Shown: positions 21,207-22,162 of the stretch, in pieces | Position numbering within the stretch: position 1 is the first letter of the stretch | Layout of the letters: the number at the start of each line of letters is the position of its first letter | Source: a virus | Strand: one strand, 5' to 3' | Length of the DNA stretch: 22,162 nt | Virus record (IMG/VR): IMGVR_UViG_3300009419_000115 | Location: 1-22,162 of that record | Notes under the pieces: model-generated | Seen by the model: the letters and a program-made list of their open reading frames with translations, nothing else | Database searches by the model: none | What the model was told of the DNA's origin: nothing | Program-made: the position numbers and the translations under genes

Positions 21207-22162
21207 ATGAAGGTATTGATGAGTGGTTTTACCGCGTTGCAAATCAACACGGAAAAACGTACAATACAAAAGATTGACGTACCTGCGTCTATCGCAAAAG
21301 CTTTGCGCGAAGCTGGACATGACGTTGACTGGCGTAAAATTACTCCAGGTGAGGATCTTTCTGGCTATGACGTTTTATGGATCAATCTTGCTCCACTCAA
21401 CTCATTAAATGGTCGTCAAGGTGCGATGGGTGCACTTTATGCTTTGTCCTCAGGCATCCCTTGCGTAGGATTCTTTGATGATTGGCAATTCAATACTGTA
21501 TTCAACGGAGCACGCGCGCTAATTCGCAAGCCTGCTATGCTTTATAAGCATCTGCTTGTTGGAACAGAGCATCGCGGTGAAGAGGGCGCGACTTACTTTA
21601 GTCGTGCAGATATTGAGGCAGCGCTTGAGCGTGTCAGAGAATTGAACCCAGCGGCTGCTAAGAAGTGTTATATCGAACGCTACTACATGATGGATACAGA
21701 CGAAAACGTTCAGCCTTACGAAAAGCGTCTTGTTGAAGCAGCGCGTGATCTTTTAGCAGATCGTTGGACTGCAGGTATGGTTCCAGTTTGCCCTATGTAC
21801 TCATTTGGCGACAGAGCTATCGTGCGTAAGCGCATGCCTGATGAGGTAGGACCTATTGAAGCTCTTGACCCAACGTCAACTGTTGTGCCAACACTTCAAC
21901 CAATAACTGCGCTCGCGCCAGAGCACAAGAAAAAGGCTTGGGTGCTTGGAGCTCTTATGCCACATGATACTTGGCTAGAAAAGAAAAATCCAGACTGGCC
22001 AGTTGAGATTGTTGGAAGTCGTAAGCTTATTAAGAAACTTGGCGGACAAAGATTTGATACAGAGCAGGACGTTTTAGAGTTCTACAATCATCACTGGGGA
22101 ATTCTTTCTCCACCGTATCCACACGCTGGTTCAGGCTGGTGGCGTAGTCGTTTCCTATACGC
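21207..22162 (+). CDS. GT-B-like glycosyltransferase (N-terminal 318 residues; 3' end outside window)
   Basis: The frame is open from ATG 21207 to the window end. GAAGGG lies eight bases before the ATG. The N-terminus MKVLMSGFT, ASIAKALREAGHDVDW and GYDVLWINLAP is a Rossmann-like fold as in GT-B enzymes, followed by SGIPCVGFFDDWQF. A helical middle follows. The second half has AWVLGALMPHDTW, VEIVGSRK and then WGILSPPYPHAGSGWWRSRF at the cut end, the type of donor-site segment seen in GT-B glycosyltransferases. The family resembles glycosyltransferases of actinophages. It may glycosylate hydroxymethylated bases made by the putative dCMP hydroxymethylase at 12609, or another acceptor; the sequence does not say. 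The fold assignment is moderately sure and the substrate unknown. Confidence 0.62.
   Translation, partial: MKVLMSGFTALQINTEKRTIQKIDVPASIAKALREAGHDVDWRKITPGEDLSGYDVLWINLAPLNSLNGRQGAMGALYALSSGIPCVGFFDDWQFNTVFNGARALIRKPAMLYKHLLVGTEHRGEEGATYFSRADIEAALERVRELNPAAAKKCYIERYYMMDTDENVQPYEKRLVEAARDLLADRWTAGMVPVCPMYSFGDRAIVRKRMPDEVGPIEALDPTSTVVPTLQPITALAPEHKKKAWVLGALMPHDTWLEKKNPDWPVEIVGSRKLIKKLGGQRFDTEQDVLEFYNHHWGILSPPYPHAGSGWWRSRFLY

Noticed and set aside
21223-21408. 61-aa open frame at the start of the glycosyltransferase gene
   Set aside because: It lies in another frame inside the long open glycosyltransferase frame beginning at 21207, which has a good ribosome binding site.

Overview
This window is a contiguous piece of a tailed double-stranded DNA phage (siphovirus-type) genome. 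All 19 recognised genes lie on the + strand, mostly with short gaps or 1-17 nt overlaps, and both end genes are cut by the window. The tail gene order (tape measure, distal tail protein, Rhodococcus ReqiPepy6 gp37-like protein, fibre-like proteins) and the replication set (Pol A, RuvC-like resolvase, SNF2 helicase, Cas4-like nuclease, Sak4-like ATPase, SSB-like protein) resemble actinobacteriophages. The moderate, sub-50% G+C look and the domain content would fit a phage of an aquatic actinobacterium. The host is an inference; nothing in the window identifies it directly.

Layout. 1-10385: tail module. It holds the C-terminal part of the tape measure protein, a distal tail protein with an N-terminal carbohydrate-binding-like domain, a gp37-like tail protein, a repeat-rich fibre-like protein and a large FN3/Ig-like protein. 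10389-11560: four small unknown genes. 11608-14113: nucleotide-metabolism genes, namely a P-loop kinase fused to a uracil-DNA-glycosylase-like domain, a thymidylate-synthase-family enzyme, a 58-aa unknown protein and a dCMP deaminase. 14110-14685: a free-standing GIY-YIG homing endonuclease. 14675-21123: DNA polymerase A, RuvC-like resolvase, SNF2-family helicase, PD-(D/E)XK nuclease with Fe-S-type cysteines, Sak4-like ATPase and SSB-like protein. 21207 to the end: N-terminal 318 residues of a GT-B-like glycosyltransferase. No gene-free stretch exceeds 300 bases.

Most interesting reading. The thymidylate-synthase-like protein keeps the catalytic Cys (C148) but has Asp (D179) where thymidylate synthases have the dUMP-reading Asn. 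T4 dCMP hydroxymethylase has the same replacement. Together with an overlapping nucleotide kinase and a glycosyltransferase-like gene, this suggests the phage makes hydroxymethylated and perhaps glycosylated cytosine in its DNA. This is a hypothesis from residues and gene content.

Regulation. Short intergenic gaps carry a recurring -10-like element (TAGTATA, or TGTTATAAT and variants), several next to inverted repeats. Two distant gaps share a composite element, TAGTATA followed 17-19 nt later by AATCTACTTAG and then a ribosome binding site. No tRNA, CRISPR array, integrase, lysis gene or rho-independent terminator was recognised.
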